DNA from: Desulfuromonas sp.
GTDB taxonomy: Bacteria; Desulfobacterota; Desulfuromonadia; Desulfuromonadales; Desulfuromonadaceae
Assembly (NCBI GenBank): GCA_002869685.1
Contig: PKUE01000067.1
Location: 1-37,784, forward strand
DNA length: 37,784 nucleotides
Direction: 5' to 3'
Shown here: positions 15,781 to 25,950 of the stretch, piece after piece
Position numbering within the stretch: the stretch's first letter is position 1
Layout of the letters: every line of letters starts with the position of its first letter
Notes under the pieces: model-generated
The model's input: only the letters and a program-made list of their open reading frames with translations
Database searches by the model: none
What the model was told of the DNA's origin: nothing
Made by a program: the position numbers and the translations under genes

Positions 15781-17048
15781 GATTCTGTCTTTTTCTCCCC
15801 GGAGGGTTTTCTACGCCGTGGTCGGCGTCGTTGCGGCTTGTCAGTCGGGCTCTTTTTCACCGGGAGTGGTGTTTTCTTGCGCGTACTCGGCGGACGCTTG
15901 TACTTCCAGCAGAACAGTTCATCCGCTGGGACTTCACTGGGAATTGAAAAGGTGATGTACTCTTCAATGGCGGGCAAATGGAACACCAGATCCTCATCCG
16001 CCATCATGATCGCCAGACCGGAAGCACCGGCACGCGCAGTCCGGCCGATCCGGTGGACATAATCTTCAGGATCCTGGGGTACATCGTAGTTGACGACATG
16101 GGTAACATCGTCGATATGGATCCCACGTGACGCCACATCTGTAGCCACCAAAACATTCACCCGGCCATCCTTGAATTCCTGAAGGATCTTCATCCGCTTA
16201 ACCTGGGTAATGTCGCCGGAGATTTGCGCCGCTTTGATCTCATTGGCCTGCAATACACGGGTCACGTAGTCAGTGTCACGCTTGGTATTGGCAAACACCA
16301 TCACCCGACCGTCGGCCATCCGTTCCTTGAGCAAACCCAGCAACAGGGGAATTTTTTCCTTACCACCGACGTGGTAGACAATCTGTTCCACCCGTTCTGC
16401 AGTAACCTGCTCCGGCTCAATCTGAACCTTTTCAGCTTCGTTCATGAAGTCATAGGCCAGCTCCATCACCCGGGGGGACAATGTGGCCGAAAACAACATG
16501 GTCTGACGCTTTTCATAAGAGGGGAGACGACGCAGAATAAAACGCAGGTCGCTGATAAACCCCATATCGAACATACGGTCAGCTTCATCAATTACCAGCA
16601 CTTCAATCCGCTTGAACGAGAACACCTTCTGCTTGGCATAGTCAATCAGTCGCCCGGGAGTCGCGACAACCACATCGACGCCATCAGCAAAGGCCTTGCG
16701 CTGACGGTCATAATCCACCCCACCAAACACCGGATGAATTTTCAATGGTGAGTCGGGCACCAGCCCCTTGGCATCTTCACAAATCTGCACCACCAATTCA
16801 CGCGTCGGTGCCAACACCAGTGCTCGCGGATTAGGCGACGAGGGTTGAGGATCTTTCAGCAAGCGGGTATAGAGGGCAATGAGAAAGGCTGCCGTTTTAC
16901 CGGTGCCTGTCTGAGCTTGAGCAGCAACATCCCGGCCACTGAGGGCCAGTGGGATCGCCTGCTCCTGCACCGGGGTCAACTCGGTAAAGCCGAGCTGGTC
17001 GACCCCCTGCTGAATCAGTGGCGGAAGATTAAGGGCATCAAAACGCAT
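15777..17048 (-). CDS. DEAD-box ATP-dependent RNA helicase (RhlE-like)
   Basis: 423 residues. Motifs in order: Q motif (FDALNLPPLIQQG...TPVQEQAI), AAQAQTGTGKTAAFL, APTRELVVQI, ATPGRLIDY, VIDEADRMFDMGF, FSATLS, then the second RecA domain with MVFANTKRDTDYV, VATDVASRGIHIDDV and YVHRIGRTARAG. A Lys/Arg/Pro-rich tail (about 380-423) fits RNA binding in RhlE-type helicases. Start is ATG at 17048 with AAGGAG 4 bases upstream; longer readings into the trpB end lack homology. Only 14 bases after trpB, so likely part of the trp transcript, and coupled to the glycosylase gene. Confidence 0.93.
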   Translation of the reverse strand: MRFDALNLPPLIQQGVDQLGFTELTPVQEQAIPLALSGRDVAAQAQTGTGKTAAFLIALYTRLLKDPQPSSPNPRALVLAPTRELVVQICEDAKGLVPDSPLKIHPVFGGVDYDRQRKAFADGVDVVVATPGRLIDYAKQKVFSFKRIEVLVIDEADRMFDMGFISDLRFILRRLPSYEKRQTMLFSATLSPRVMELAYDFMNEAEKVQIEPEQVTAERVEQIVYHVGGKEKIPLLLGLLKERMADGRVMVFANTKRDTDYVTRVLQANEIKAAQISGDITQVKRMKILQEFKDGRVNVLVATDVASRGIHIDDVTHVVNYDVPQDPEDYVHRIGRTARAGASGLAIMMADEDLVFHLPAIEEYITFSIPSEVPADELFCWKYKRPPSTRKKTPLPVKKSPTDKPQRRRPRRRKPSGEKKTES

Positions 17049-17062
17049 AGAACTCCTTGTGG

Positions 17063-18262
17063 TTACAATTCGACGCCGAACGCATCGGCAACGGTGTGCA
17101 TGTCCTTGTCTCCACGTCCGGACAGGTTCATGATAATCGTCTGGTCTTTTCCCATGGTCGGTGCCAATTTGATCACCTCTGCCACAGCATGGGCACTCTC
17201 CAGCGCCGGGATAATTCCCTCGAGCTGAGTCAGGCACTTAAACCCTGCCAACGCTTCGTCATCACTGATGGCGACATATTCGGCGCGCTTGATTTCGTGA
17301 AGAAGCGCATGTTCGGGTCCAACCCCGGGATAATCGAGCCCGGCTGAGATTGAATGCGCATGGGTAATCTGCCCATCCTCATCCTGCAGCAAGAAGGTTT
17401 TATTGCCGTGAAGAACGCCAACTTTACCGGCGCTGATACTAGCCGCATGCTTATCGGTATCGATCCCCAGACCCGCAGCTTCAACCCCGATCAGGCGAAC
17501 ATCTTTATCATTGAGAAAGGGATAGAAAATTCCCATCGCGTTGGATCCACCGCCGATACAAGCAACAACGGCATCCGGCAGACGTCCTTCAGCTGCCATG
17601 ATCTGTTCGCGCGCTTCACGCCCAATCACCGCCTGAAAATCGCGCACCAGTTGCGGATAGGGGTGGGGGCCCGCCACAGTACCAATCACGTAAAACGTAT
17701 CACGGACATGGGTCACCCAATGGCGCAAAGCATCATTCATGGCATCCTTGAGCGTCGCCGTACCACTGGTCACCCCGTGAACTTTGGCGCCCAACAACTT
17801 CATGCGAAAGACATTCAACGATTGTCGCCGAATATCTTCGGTTCCCATGAACACTTCACACTCCAGGCCAAATCGAGCAGCAACGGTTGCCGTTGCCACA
17901 CCATGCTGACCGGCGCCAGTCTCGGCAATGACCTTCTTTTTCCCCATCCGTTTGGCCAGCAGAACTTGGCCAACCGTATTATTCACTTTATGCGCGCCAG
18001 TATGATTGAGATCTTCGCGCTTCAGATAGATACGTGCCCCGCCCAGATGTTCGCTAAGCCGTTCGGCGTAGTACAACGGACTGGGCCGTCCCACATAGTG
18101 ATTGAGATAGTAGTGAAACTCTTTCTCGAATTCGGGATCAGCCATCGCTTCGGCATAGGCTTCTTCCAGCTCCAGCAATGCCGGCATCAGGGTTTCAGCC
18201 ACATAACGCCCGCCGAATTGGCCAAAATGGCCCCGCGGGTCGGGATAAGAATAGTTCGACAT
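17063..18262 (-). CDS. trpB: Tryptophan synthase beta subunit
   Basis: 399 residues; PLP enzyme joining indole and serine to make tryptophan. PLP lysine in [27 protein letters not shown], phosphate loop [10 protein letters not shown] and [11 protein letters not shown] identify the TrpB1 type that pairs with TrpA. Start ATG at 18262 ([14 protein letters not shown]) with CAGGAG 8 bases upstream; that site overlaps the end of trpF, 4 bases away. TAA stop. Confidence 0.98.
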   Translation of the reverse strand: MSNYSYPDPRGHFGQFGGRYVAETLMPALLELEEAYAEAMADPEFEKEFHYYLNHYVGRPSPLYYAERLSEHLGGARIYLKREDLNHTGAHKVNNTVGQVLLAKRMGKKKVIAETGAGQHGVATATVAARFGLECEVFMGTEDIRRQSLNVFRMKLLGAKVHGVTSGTATLKDAMNDALRHWVTHVRDTFYVIGTVAGPHPYPQLVRDFQAVIGREAREQIMAAEGRLPDAVVACIGGGSNAMGIFYPFLNDKDVRLIGVEAAGLGIDTDKHAASISAGKVGVLHGNKTFLLQDEDGQITHAHSISAGLDYPGVGPEHALLHEIKRAEYVAISDDEALAGFKCLTQLEGIIPALESAHAVAEVIKLAPTMGKDQTIIMNLSGRGDKDMHTVADAFGVEL

Positions 18263-18266
18263 CCGT

Positions 18267-18896
18267 TTAACTCCTGACTTGTTTTGCTTGCTGTACAAAG
18301 GCACGCATCAACGCCGGGCTCTTAACTCCCGGAGCGGATTCCACACCACTGGAAACATCCACGGCATAGGGGGAAACTTCGGTGATGGCCTGCGCGACAT
18401 TGTCCGGGGTCAGCCCTCCGGCCAGGACAACCACACCTTGTCGCGCCAGAGGTGCAGCCAGATCCCAGCGTCCAACCTTGCCGGTACCACCGTAGGCCTG
18501 TTCACACCAGGCATCGACCAACAGCGCTGAAACGGGGAAGTCCCCGGCGGATTTCAAACTCTCGCCATCGCGCACACGCAAGGCCTTTATCACCCGCACG
18601 CCAGTGAAGCGACACTGCTGCGGCGTTTCATCACCATGCAGTTGCACCACATTCAGCCCACACTGCGCGACGATCTCTTCGATACGCTGAGAATCCTCAT
18701 TGACAAACAACCCGACGGTTATGACAAATGGGGGTAAATGACGGATAATCTCAGCCGCCAGTTCAGGGGTGATATTACGCGGGCTCGGCGGATAAAAGAC
18801 GAATCCAAGGGCATCCGCTCCGGCACGAACCGCTTCGAGAGCATCTTCGACCGAGGTAATGCCACAAATCTTGACTTTGACATCCACACAAGTCAT
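18267..18896 (-). CDS. trpF: Phosphoribosylanthranilate isomerase
   Basis: 209 residues; (beta-alpha)8 barrel performing the Amadori rearrangement of PRA to Cd[17 protein letters not shown] with the catalytic Cys, [25 protein letters not shown] with the catalytic Asp, GGTGK and [11 protein letters not shown] are all present. ATG start 3 bases after the trpC stop; an in-frame GTG at 18887 is possible. TAA stop. Confidence 0.97.
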   Translation of the reverse strand: MTCVDVKVKICGITSVEDALEAVRAGADALGFVFYPPSPRNITPELAAEIIRHLPPFVITVGLFVNEDSQRIEEIVAQCGLNVVQLHGDETPQQCRFTGVRVIKALRVRDGESLKSAGDFPVSALLVDAWCEQAYGGTGKVGRWDLAAPLARQGVVVLAGGLTPDNVAQAITEVSPYAVDVSSGVESAPGVKSPALMRAFVQQAKQVRS

Positions 18897-18899
18897 CCG

Positions 18900-19691
18900 C
18901 TATTCACCACCGTGACCCAACAATTGAGACAGTTTCGTTGCGAAATCCCCTTCACGCATCAAACTCTCACCAATAAGAAAGGCCCCAGCTCCGGCCTGAC
19001 GCAGGCGTTGGATCGACGCATAATCCTGAATTCCACTTTCGGAAACAATCAGTCGCGACGCAGGAATACGAGGAATTAAACGCTCACTGACGGCAAGATC
19101 GGTGACAAAGGTTTTCAGGCAGCGGTTATTAATGCCGAGCAAGGTGCAATCGGTCTGCAGAGCAAGTTCCAGCTCCTCTTCGTTGTGCACTTCCAGCAAG
19201 ACATCCAACTGCAGCCGACGAGCCAGAGCATGAAACTCGCGCAATTGCTCTAATGTCAAAGCGGCAGCAATCAACAGGATGGCATCCGCTCCAAAAGCAC
19301 GCGCTTCATAGATCTGGTGGGCATCGATAACAAAATCTTTCCGCAGCAGCGGCAAACGGACTTCAGCAGCAATTTGCCGCAGAAAATCAAGATGGCCGTA
19401 GAAAAAACATTCATCCGTCAGCACCGACAAACAGCTGGCTCCTGCGGCTTCATAACCGCGGGCAATGGCAACCGGGTCAAAATCTGCACGGATAATCCCC
19501 TTGGACGGTGACCCTTTTTTCACTTCAGCAATAATGGCCACCCCATGTTCGGACTGGTCACGCAACCGCTGTTCAAAGCCACGTGTTACAGGCGCCTGGG
19601 CGATCATTTCTTCCAGTTCCGCGATGGTATAGCGCCCTTTAGCAGCGGCAACCTCAATTTGTTTATGGGCAAGGATTTTATCGAGAATCAT
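18900..19691 (-). CDS. trpC: Indole-3-glycerol phosphate synthase
   Basis: 263 residues; ring closure of CdRP to indole-3-glycerol phosphate. Catalytic motifs: [13 protein letters not shown] (Glu, Lys), [14 protein letters not shown] (Lys), [10 protein letters not shown] (Glu), LGINNRCL and IVSESGI (Glu-Ser), then [10 protein letters not shown]. The N-terminal helix covering the active site is intact. Not fused to TrpF, unlike in enterics. ATG overlaps the trpD TGA by four bases (ATGA). TAG stop. Confidence 0.98.
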   Translation of the reverse strand: MILDKILAHKQIEVAAAKGRYTIAELEEMIAQAPVTRGFEQRLRDQSEHGVAIIAEVKKGSPSKGIIRADFDPVAIARGYEAAGASCLSVLTDECFFYGHLDFLRQIAAEVRLPLLRKDFVIDAHQIYEARAFGADAILLIAAALTLEQLREFHALARRLQLDVLLEVHNEEELELALQTDCTLLGINNRCLKTFVTDLAVSERLIPRIPASRLIVSESGIQDYASIQRLRQAGAGAFLIGESLMREGDFATKLSQLLGHGGE

Positions 19692-20737
19692 TGGTTGGTC
19701 ATCCGGATCAGGCCTTCGAGTTTCACGGTTGCCAGGCCTGTGTCAATGGTCTGGCGCGCCATATCAAGCCCGGCGGGTATATCATCAACAACTCCGGCAG
19801 CAACCAGAGCAAAAGCACTGTTAAGCAGGACAATATCCCGTTTCGGCCCCGGCTTGCCATGGAGAATATCACGAACAATGATGGCATTCTCTTCCGCATT
19901 GCCACCCTGTAACTCTTCGAGGGAACAGCACTCCAAGCCGTAATCTTCCGGATCAATGGTCGACACACGAATTTCATCGTCAACAATCTGCGCGATATGG
20001 GTCGGTCCGGTTAACGTCACTTCGTCCATACCATCACAACCATGTACGACAAAACCACGCTGACAACCCAGGCGACACAACACTTCCGCCATCGGCTCAA
20101 CCAGTTCCTGGCGATAGACCCCCAGCACCTGACGGCTGGCTTTGGCCGGATTAGTCAGAGGACCCAGCACGTTGAAGATTGTCCGGATACCGATCTCCCG
20201 CCGCGGACCAATTGCGTACTTCATCGCACCATGCAGAGCCGGAGCGTACAGAAAACCGACATTCAACTCATCAATACATGCTTCAACAACGGCAGGAGTA
20301 ACATCAAGGTTCACCCCCAACTTTTCGAGCACATCAGCACTGCCGCATGCCGAGGACACACTGCGGTTTCCATGCTTGGCGACCTTAATTCCACAGGCGG
20401 CAACGATAAATGCAACCGTTGTCGAGATATTGAAGCTTTTCGTTCCACTACCACCAGTACCACAGGTATCAAGAATGGTTTCGGCATCGCTGTTGATCTC
20501 TTCACGATCGAGATCCAGGGCGGCACCAACACGAATCGGTGTAGCATGGGCGCGCATGACGCGGGCAGCGCCACTGATCTCCTCAACCGTCTCACCCTTC
20601 ATACGCAGGGCCGTGATAAACGCACCAATCTGAGCGGGAGTCGCCTCTCCGCCCATGATCTGATTCATCACTTCGACCATGTCACTTTCACTCAAATCAT
20701 TTCCATCGACAACGTGACTAATGGCATTTTTAATCAT
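19688..20737 (-). CDS. trpD: Anthranilate phosphoribosyltransferase
   Basis: 349 residues; transfers phosphoribosyl from PRPP to anthranilate. [17 protein letters not shown] (PRPP loop), [48 protein letters not shown] and VHGCDGMDE are typical. Not fused to TrpG. ATG overlaps the trpG TGA (ATGA). TGA stop overlapping trpC. Confidence 0.98.
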   Translation of the reverse strand: MIKNAISHVVDGNDLSESDMVEVMNQIMGGEATPAQIGAFITALRMKGETVEEISGAARVMRAHATPIRVGAALDLDREEINSDAETILDTCGTGGSGTKSFNISTTVAFIVAACGIKVAKHGNRSVSSACGSADVLEKLGVNLDVTPAVVEACIDELNVGFLYAPALHGAMKYAIGPRREIGIRTIFNVLGPLTNPAKASRQVLGVYRQELVEPMAEVLCRLGCQRGFVVHGCDGMDEVTLTGPTHIAQIVDDEIRVSTIDPEDYGLECCSLEELQGGNAEENAIIVRDILHGKPGPKRDIVLLNSAFALVAAGVVDDIPAGLDMARQTIDTGLATVKLEGLIRMTNQ

Positions 20738-21321
20738 TTGTCCCTCCAGAACTGCTCAGCGAGATCCAGATAATTCTGCAATAAGGGCTTACCAGCCAAG
20801 GAGAGAATCGACTCAGGATGAAATTGAACGCCCCAAACCGGCAGATCCCGATGGGCAACTCCCATAATCATCTCTTCATCGGTCCAGCACGTCACTTTAA
20901 GACAATCCGGTATCGTCTCCCGTTCAATAACCAGCGAATGGTAACGTGTCGCTTCGAAAGGATTTTCCAATCCAACAAACAGATCAGTGTTGTTGTGCTG
21001 CATGGCACTGGTTTTACCATGCATCAGCTTACTGGCACGAACAATGGTACCACCAAAGGCCTCGCCAATGGACTGATGCCCCAGACAGACACCGAGAATT
21101 GGAATACTGCCGGCATAGGTTTGAATTGCGGCAACTGAGATCCCCGCTTCTTTAGGGCTGCATGGCCCTGGAGAGATCACCAATTTACGCGGTTTCAAGG
21201 CCGCAATTTCTTCGACAGAGATAGCATCGTTGCGGTAAACAATAACTTCTTCGCCTAACTCACGAAAATACTGCACCAGATTATAGGTAAAGGAGTCGTA
21301 ATTATCAATCATCAGCAACAT
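20734..21321 (-). CDS. trpG: Anthranilate synthase component II (glutamine amidotransferase)
   Basis: 195 residues; class I glutaminase supplying ammonia to Trp[44 protein letters not shown] with the nucleophilic Cys, RYHSLV and GVQFHPESI with the catalytic His-Glu. It could also serve PabB, as in other bacteria with one TrpG. ATG overlaps the trpE TAA by one base (TAATG), keeping the two subunits coupled. Confidence 0.98.
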   Translation of the reverse strand: MLLMIDNYDSFTYNLVQYFRELGEEVIVYRNDAISVEEIAALKPRKLVISPGPCSPKEAGISVAAIQTYAGSIPILGVCLGHQSIGEAFGGTIVRASKLMHGKTSAMQHNNTDLFVGLENPFEATRYHSLVIERETIPDCLKVTCWTDEEMIMGVAHRDLPVWGVQFHPESILSLAGKPLLQNYLDLAEQFWRDK

Positions 21322-22799
21322 TACTCAAGTCCCCCTTCGGCCATTTCGATCGCCTTCATCACCCCTTTGGCTTTGTTGATGGTCTCATCATATTCGGCCT
21401 GCGGGCAGGAGTCGGCAACGATCCCCGCACCTGCCTGAAGGTGAACTTTTCCATCGTGAATAACCAGCGTTCGAATAGCTATCGCCATATCCATATTGCC
21501 GGTAAACGAAAAATAACCCACGGCACCTCCATAAATCTCACGCCGCTGCGGTTCCATTTCGTCAATAATTTCCATAGCACGAATCTTGGGGGCTCCGGTT
21601 AATGTTCCAGCTGGGAATGTCGCCCGGAATGTGTCAAAAGCATTTTTGCCAGAATCCAGGATGCCGCGAACATTGGAAACAATGTGCATCACATGGGAAT
21701 ACCGCTCAATCACCTTAAGCTCACTGACCTCCACACTGCCGGTTTGACAGATTCGCCCCAGATCATTGCGACCAAGATCGACCAACATGATATGTTCGGC
21801 TAACTCTTTAGGATCAGCCAGCAACTCCCGTTCCAACCGCTCGTCTTCCTCGATGGTTTTCCCCCGAGGTCGCGTCCCGGCAATGGGCCGCACTTCAACA
21901 ACATCATCCTCTTTACGCACCAGCACTTCCGGCGAAGCCCCGACAACCAAAGTATCATGCAGTCGCAAAAAAAACATATACGGAGATGGGTTAATCGTTC
22001 GCAATGATCGATAGATATCAAAAGGATCTGCTTTTAAAGCGGCAGAGAAGCGCTGGGACAAAACGACCTGGATTACATCGCCACTACGCACATATTCTTT
22101 ACAACGCTCAACGGCGGCAAGAAACTGCGGCTGAGTGAAATTAGCACTAAACTCATGCCGTTGATGCTCTCGTGGCTGATCTACAGGGCGAGGTTGACGC
22201 AATTTGTCAATCAGGGTTCGGATAGAAGTCACCGCGTCATCATAGATAATCCGCAGGTCGGCACCGTCCTTGATATGAACGTTGCAAACAACTTTGATTT
22301 TCTGCTGGCGATTATCGAAGATAAGAATTGTATCGGTAATAATGAAGCAACTGTCATAAGTACCGATATCAGCAGGATTGGCATTAGGCAACTGCTCGAC
22401 ATAGCGCACCATGTCATACCCCAGATAGCCGACGGCACCTCCGCAAAAACGGGGCAGCCCCTTCATCTCTACAGGACGATACTCATCCAGTAATGCGTTA
22501 AGGACTTGGATTGGATCGTCACTGTCGCCTGTCGTTTCAATTCGACCGTTATTAAGGATTTCGTAGTGATTGCCCTGCGTACGAAAGACCCTCCCAGAAC
22601 CGCTTCCCAGCAATGAATAGCGCGCCCACTTTTCTCCACCCTCGATACTTTCAAGCAAAAAAGACAACTGTCCGTCATCAATTTTCTTAAATGCAGAAAC
22701 CGGTGTTTCCATATCCGCGAGTATCTCAGCGTAAACAGGGATCAAATTTCCCGTTTCAGATAGTGCCTCAAACTCTGAAAATGTGGGTAGTACGTTCAT
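21321..22799 (-). CDS. trpE: Anthranilate synthase component I
   Basis: 492 residues; converts chorismate to anthranilate with TrpG. The N-terminal half has [11 protein letters not shown] (about 44-54), the LLES element tied to tryptophan feedback inhibition in other TrpE proteins, and [14 protein letters not shown]. The catalytic half has [61 protein letters not shown] and [13 protein letters not shown] start with GAGGG (22804-22808) 4 bases upstream. First trp gene, beginning directly after the terminator of the ribosomal supercluster. TAA stop. Confidence 0.98.
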   Translation of the reverse strand: MNVLPTFSEFEALSETGNLIPVYAEILADMETPVSAFKKIDDGQLSFLLESIEGGEKWARYSLLGSGSGRVFRTQGNHYEILNNGRIETTGDSDDPIQVLNALLDEYRPVEMKGLPRFCGGAVGYLGYDMVRYVEQLPNANPADIGTYDSCFIITDTILIFDNRQQKIKVVCNVHIKDGADLRIIYDDAVTSIRTLIDKLRQPRPVDQPREHQRHEFSANFTQPQFLAAVERCKEYVRSGDVIQVVLSQRFSAALKADPFDIYRSLRTINPSPYMFFLRLHDTLVVGASPEVLVRKEDDVVEVRPIAGTRPRGKTIEEDERLERELLADPKELAEHIMLVDLGRNDLGRICQTGSVEVSELKVIERYSHVMHIVSNVRGILDSGKNAFDTFRATFPAGTLTGAPKIRAMEIIDEMEPQRREIYGGAVGYFSFTGNMDMAIAIRTLVIHDGKVHLQAGAGIVADSCPQAEYDETINKAKGVMKAIEMAEGGLE

Positions 22800-22819
22800 A
22801 AAGCCCTCATAGATCAGTT

Positions 22820-22854
22820 AGAAAAAAAGGCAAGGGAAAACCCCTTGCCTTTTT
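22820..22854 (-). terminator. Intrinsic terminator after rplQ, directly before trpE
   Basis: On the minus strand AAGGCAAGGG (22842-22851) pairs perfectly with CCCTTGCCTT (22827-22836) around a GTTTT loop, extendable by A-T pairs, followed by a run of T residues. It ends the S10-spc-alpha cluster, 26 bases after the rplQ stop. Its T-tract ends about 12 bases from the trpE ribosome site, so it could also act as an attenuator for the trp operon. Confidence 0.92.
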
Positions 22855-22879
22855 ATAAACCTGCTATATCACACCCGAA

Positions 22880-23251
22880 CTATTCAGCGGATTGTTCTTG
22901 ATCAACAAACTCAATAATAGAAACCGGAGCATTGTCACCAAGACGGTTGCCCACCTTAATAATGCGGGTATAACCACCTGCGCGCTCAGAGAAACGGGGC
23001 GCAAGACGATCAAACAACTTAGCAACAACCTGCTTCTCACGAATAACACTCAGAGCCTGACGACGGGCATGCAAATCACCACGCTTACCCAGAGTGATCA
23101 TCTTTTCAGCAATTTTGCGAATTTCTTTGGCACGAGCATCCGTCGTAGTAATACGCTCATGGTCAATCAAAGAGGTAACCATGTTACGCAGCATCGCAGC
23201 ACGATGACTTGAATTACGACCTAAACGGCGGCCTGACTTATTGTGACGCAT
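22880..23251 (-). CDS. rplQ: 50S ribosomal protein L17
   Basis: 123 residues, near the tunnel exit of the large subunit. [20 protein letters not shown] is the universal N-terminus, followed by [19 protein letters not shown] and VSIIEF. Last gene of the alpha operon, 32 bases after rpoA. TAG stop, then the supercluster terminator. Confidence 0.98.
   Translation of the reverse strand: MRHNKSGRRLGRNSSHRAAMLRNMVTSLIDHERITTTDARAKEIRKIAEKMITLGKRGDLHARRQALSVIREKQVVAKLFDRLAPRFSERAGGYTRIIKVGNRLGDNAPVSIIEFVDQEQSAE
22914..22941 (-). promoter_or_regulatory. Possible trp promoter inside rplQ (tentative)
   Basis: Minus-strand TTGGTG (22936-22941), 16-base spacer, TATTAT (22914-22919). It is the best sigma-70-like match I can find upstream of trpE, and it would place the terminator at 22820-22854 within the leader. 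Weak -35; offered because no promoter fits between the terminator and trpE. Confidence 0.22.
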
Positions 23252-23283
23252 TGTTACGATCCTTTCTATGCGTAGTCAGTGAA

Positions 23284-24300
23284 CTAGATTTCTTCCCGAC
23301 TTTTTTGCAACACTTTGAGATATTCAGGGTCCGGGAAGTTTTCAAGTTTCATTCCCAAGGTCAAACCCATTTCAGCCAAAATATCTTTGATCTCATTAAG
23401 GGACTTACGCCCAAAATTCTGAGTCTTCAGCATTTCAGCTTCCGTCTTCTGTACCAGATCACCGATCAGGGCAATACGAGCGTTCTTGAGACAGTTGGCG
23501 CTACGAACCGAAAGCTCCAGTTCCTCGACACTACGATACAGATTTTCATTGATTTTTTGGACTTCTTCCTCTTCAGGCTCCTCTTCAGGAATCTGCTCTT
23601 CATCAAAGTTGATGAACATCTGCAGATGCTCTTTGAGAATCTTCGCGGAATAAGCTACAGCATCTTCCGGCTTGACACTGCCATCTGTCCAAACTTCCAA
23701 TGTCAACTTGTCGTAGTCAGTAATCTGACCGACACGTGCATTGGTCACCACATAGTTAACTTTCTTAATCGGTGAAAAGATTGAATCGATGGGGATCGTA
23801 CCGACAGGAGCTTTTTCATCACGATTACGCTCAGCGGTCACATAGCCTTTTCCCATGGAAACGACCATATCAATCTCAACATCAGCCTCTTTCGTACAGG
23901 TCGCGATGAACAGATCCGGGTTGAGAATCTCAACATTCGAATCAGTAACGATATCACCCGCTGTAATCACCCCTGCACCCTTTTTGACGATGCGGACGTT
24001 ACGACTCTCCTGGCCTTCGAGACGGATCAAAACTGACTTCAAGTTCAAAATGATATCGGTGACATCCTCAGTCACTCCCGGTATTGTCGAGAATTCGTGA
24101 AGAACGCCTTTGATTCTGACTGAAGTGATGGCCGCACCCTGAAGTGATGACAACAGAATCCGACGTAATGAGTTACCAATCGTTGTACCAAAACCGCGCT
24201 CAAAGGGTTCCGCGAAGAACTTGCCATAGTTGGCAGTCAGGCTGCGGGAATCAACTTGAAGCCGTTTGGGCTTGATCAGATCTCTCCAGTTTTTATACAT
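23284..24300 (-). CDS. rpoA: DNA-directed RNA polymerase subunit alpha
   Basis: 338 residues. The N-terminal dimerisation and assembly domain (about 1-235; [19 protein letters not shown]) is joined by an acidic Glu/Pro linker ([16 protein letters not shown], about 238-255) to the C-terminal domain (about 262-330; [18 protein letters not shown] and [14 protein letters not shown]), which contacts UP elements and activators. ATG start 39 bases after rpsD. TAG stop. Confidence 0.98.
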   Translation of the reverse strand: MYKNWRDLIKPKRLQVDSRSLTANYGKFFAEPFERGFGTTIGNSLRRILLSSLQGAAITSVRIKGVLHEFSTIPGVTEDVTDIILNLKSVLIRLEGQESRNVRIVKKGAGVITAGDIVTDSNVEILNPDLFIATCTKEADVEIDMVVSMGKGYVTAERNRDEKAPVGTIPIDSIFSPIKKVNYVVTNARVGQITDYDKLTLEVWTDGSVKPEDAVAYSAKILKEHLQMFINFDEEQIPEEEPEEEEVQKINENLYRSVEELELSVRSANCLKNARIALIGDLVQKTEAEMLKTQNFGRKSLNEIKDILAEMGLTLGMKLENFPDPEYLKVLQKSREEI

Positions 24301-24339
24301 TCATTTTCTCCATGCTGAGGTTAGCTGAGTGATTGCGGA

Positions 24340-24960
24340 TTACTTGGAATAGAGCTCAACAATCAACTGTTCCTCGAACACAGGAGTCGTCAGTTCTTCA
24401 CGTGCTGGCAGAGTCTTGACTGTGCCCTTGAACGCATCCCGCTCGAGTTCTAACCATGAAGGAATTCCACGACGCATTACACTGTCCAGAGCCTCAGAAA
24501 TCTTAGCAATCTTACGGCTCTTCTCACGCACCTCAATCACATCACCGGCACGAACAAGATAAGACGGAATGTCAACCTTGCGACCATTTACCAGGAAGTG
24601 GCCATGGCGGACAAACAACCGCGCTTCAGTCCGAGTTGACGCCAGACCAAGACGGAATACCATATTGTCGAGACGACGCTCGAGAAGCACCAGCATGTTA
24701 TGGCCAGTGATCCCTTTCATAGCCTTCGCCTTGTCAAAGACACGACGGAATTGCTTTTCACTCAGACCATAGCAAAAACGTACTTTTTGCTTCTCATTCA
24801 ACTGACGGGAATAGTCAGAAGGCTTGCCACGACGACCAGCACCGTGTTGTCCGGGAGGGGTGGGACGACGCTCAAGCAGACGGTCATATTTCGGATTTCC
24901 GTAAATATTAACACCAAGACGTCTTACGATCTTACCTTTAGGTGTAAAGTTTTTTGCCAT
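24340..24960 (-). CDS. rpsD: 30S ribosomal protein S4
   Basis: 206 residues; 16S rRNA-binding assembly protein and, in E. coli, the translational repressor of the alpha operon. The S4 RNA-binding motif is seen in LERRLDNMVFRLGLASTRTE and VRHGHFLVNGRKVDIPSYLV. The N-terminal region lacks the zinc-binding cysteines, so it is the C-minus form. TAA stop. Confidence 0.98.
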   Translation of the reverse strand: MAKNFTPKGKIVRRLGVNIYGNPKYDRLLERRPTPPGQHGAGRRGKPSDYSRQLNEKQKVRFCYGLSEKQFRRVFDKAKAMKGITGHNMLVLLERRLDNMVFRLGLASTRTEARLFVRHGHFLVNGRKVDIPSYLVRAGDVIEVREKSRKIAKISEALDSVMRRGIPSWLELERDAFKGTVKTLPAREELTTPVFEEQLIVELYSK

Positions 24961-25009
24961 TTCAATATCCTCTGAAGTCTATCGTCAAACTGTCAACACA
25001 ACGCCACGA

Positions 25010-25405
25010 TTAAACGCGACGGCGCTTGGGAGGACGACAGCCATTGTGGGGAATGGGAGTAACGTCCTTAATCATGGTTACGTTCAAGCCAGCACTCTGC
25101 AGTGCACGCAGAGCCGACTCACGACCGGAACCGGGCCCCTTCACACACACCTCAACATTACGCAGACCATGTTCCTGAGCAGCTTTCGCAGCTGTCTCAG
25201 CAGCAACTTGCGCAGCAAAAGGAGTACTCTTACGTGAACCCTTAAAACCAGATCCCCCAGAAGTTGCCCACGAAATGACATTTCCACTCACGTCGGCAAT
25301 TGAAACGATCGTATTGTTAAAGGTTGCCTGAATATGAGCAACACCGTTGACGATATTTTTTTTCGCCTTGCTTTTTCTTACAACTTTTTTACCTGGCTTA
25401 GCCAT
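25010..25405 (-). CDS. rpsK: 30S ribosomal protein S11
   Basis: 131 residues; platform protein of the 30S subunit near the mRNA exit. [53 protein letters not shown] and the basic end [13 protein letters not shown] are diagnostic. 11 bases after rpsM. TAA stop. Confidence 0.98.
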   Translation of the reverse strand: MAKPGKKVVRKSKAKKNIVNGVAHIQATFNNTIVSIADVSGNVISWATSGGSGFKGSRKSTPFAAQVAAETAAKAAQEHGLRNVEVCVKGPGSGRESALRALQSAGLNVTMIKDVTPIPHNGCRPPKRRRV

Positions 25406-25416
25406 GGTTCCTCCAA

Positions 25417-25785
25417 TTATTTCTTCTTACCGGCAACCGTTTTACGCGGTCCCTTACGGGTGCGGGCGTTAGTCTTAGTTTTCTGGCCACGCACAGGCAA
25501 GCCACGACGATGACGCAAACCACGATAGCAGCCCAAGTCCATCATACGCTTGATGTTCATGGAAACTTCGCGACGCAAGTCACCTTCTACTTTATATTCC
25601 GCATCCATCACTTTCCGAATTTGGCCAACTTCGGCTTCAGTCAGATCGTCAGTGCGAGTATTGAAATCGACACCAGCCTGAGACAGGATTTGTTGAGCCG
25701 TGGAGCGTCCGACACCGTAAATATAGGTCAGTGCAATTTCAATCCGTTTGTTTTTCGGTAAATCAATACCAGCGATACGTGCCAA
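25417..25785 (-). CDS. rpsM: 30S ribosomal protein S13
   Basis: 122 residues; head protein that contacts the P-site tRNA and 50S through its C-terminal tail. [26 protein letters not shown] and the tail [18 protein letters not shown] with GPRKT are typical. 15 bases after rpmJ. TAA stop. Confidence 0.98.
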   Translation of the reverse strand: MARIAGIDLPKNKRIEIALTYIYGVGRSTAQQILSQAGVDFNTRTDDLTEAEVGQIRKVMDAEYKVEGDLRREVSMNIKRMMDLGCYRGLRHRRGLPVRGQKTKTNARTRKGPRKTVAGKKK

Positions 25786-25800
25786 CTTTATATCCTCCTA

Positions 25801-25914
25801 TTAACCCTGTCTTTGCTTATGCTTAGGATTTTCGCAAATCACACGCAAAACACCCTTGCGCTTGATGACTTTGCATTTATCACAAATAGTCTTTACTGAT
25901 GCACGAACTTTCAT
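25801..25914 (-). CDS. rpmJ: 50S ribosomal protein L36
   Basis: 37 residues: [20 protein letters not shown] followed by [17 protein letters not shown]. The C-x2-C...C...H set (C11, C14, C27, H32) is the zinc-ribbon form of L36. TAA stop (25801-25803), ATG at 25914. It directly follows map with a 36-base gap and no infA between them. Confidence 0.97.
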   Translation of the reverse strand: MKVRASVKTICDKCKVIKRKGVLRVICENPKHKQRQG

Positions 25915-25950
25915 TACCAACCTCTACTGATTACGTGGATCTATTAACAA

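Noticed and set aside
17049-17237. A 63-residue N-terminal extension of the DEAD-box helicase
   Set aside because: It lies inside the 3' end of trpB in another frame, is rich in Arg/Cys/His without family likeness, and ATG at 17048 has a strong AAGGAG site.
17354-18277. A 307-codon open frame opposite trpB
   Set aside because: Antisense of a highly conserved gene, with no domain and no start signal.
22797-22812. A tiny frame ATG-AGG-GCT-TTA-TGA just before trpE as a leader peptide
   Set aside because: Four codons, no Trp codon, and it lies after the hairpin, so it cannot drive classical attenuation; it overlaps the trpE ribosome site by chance.
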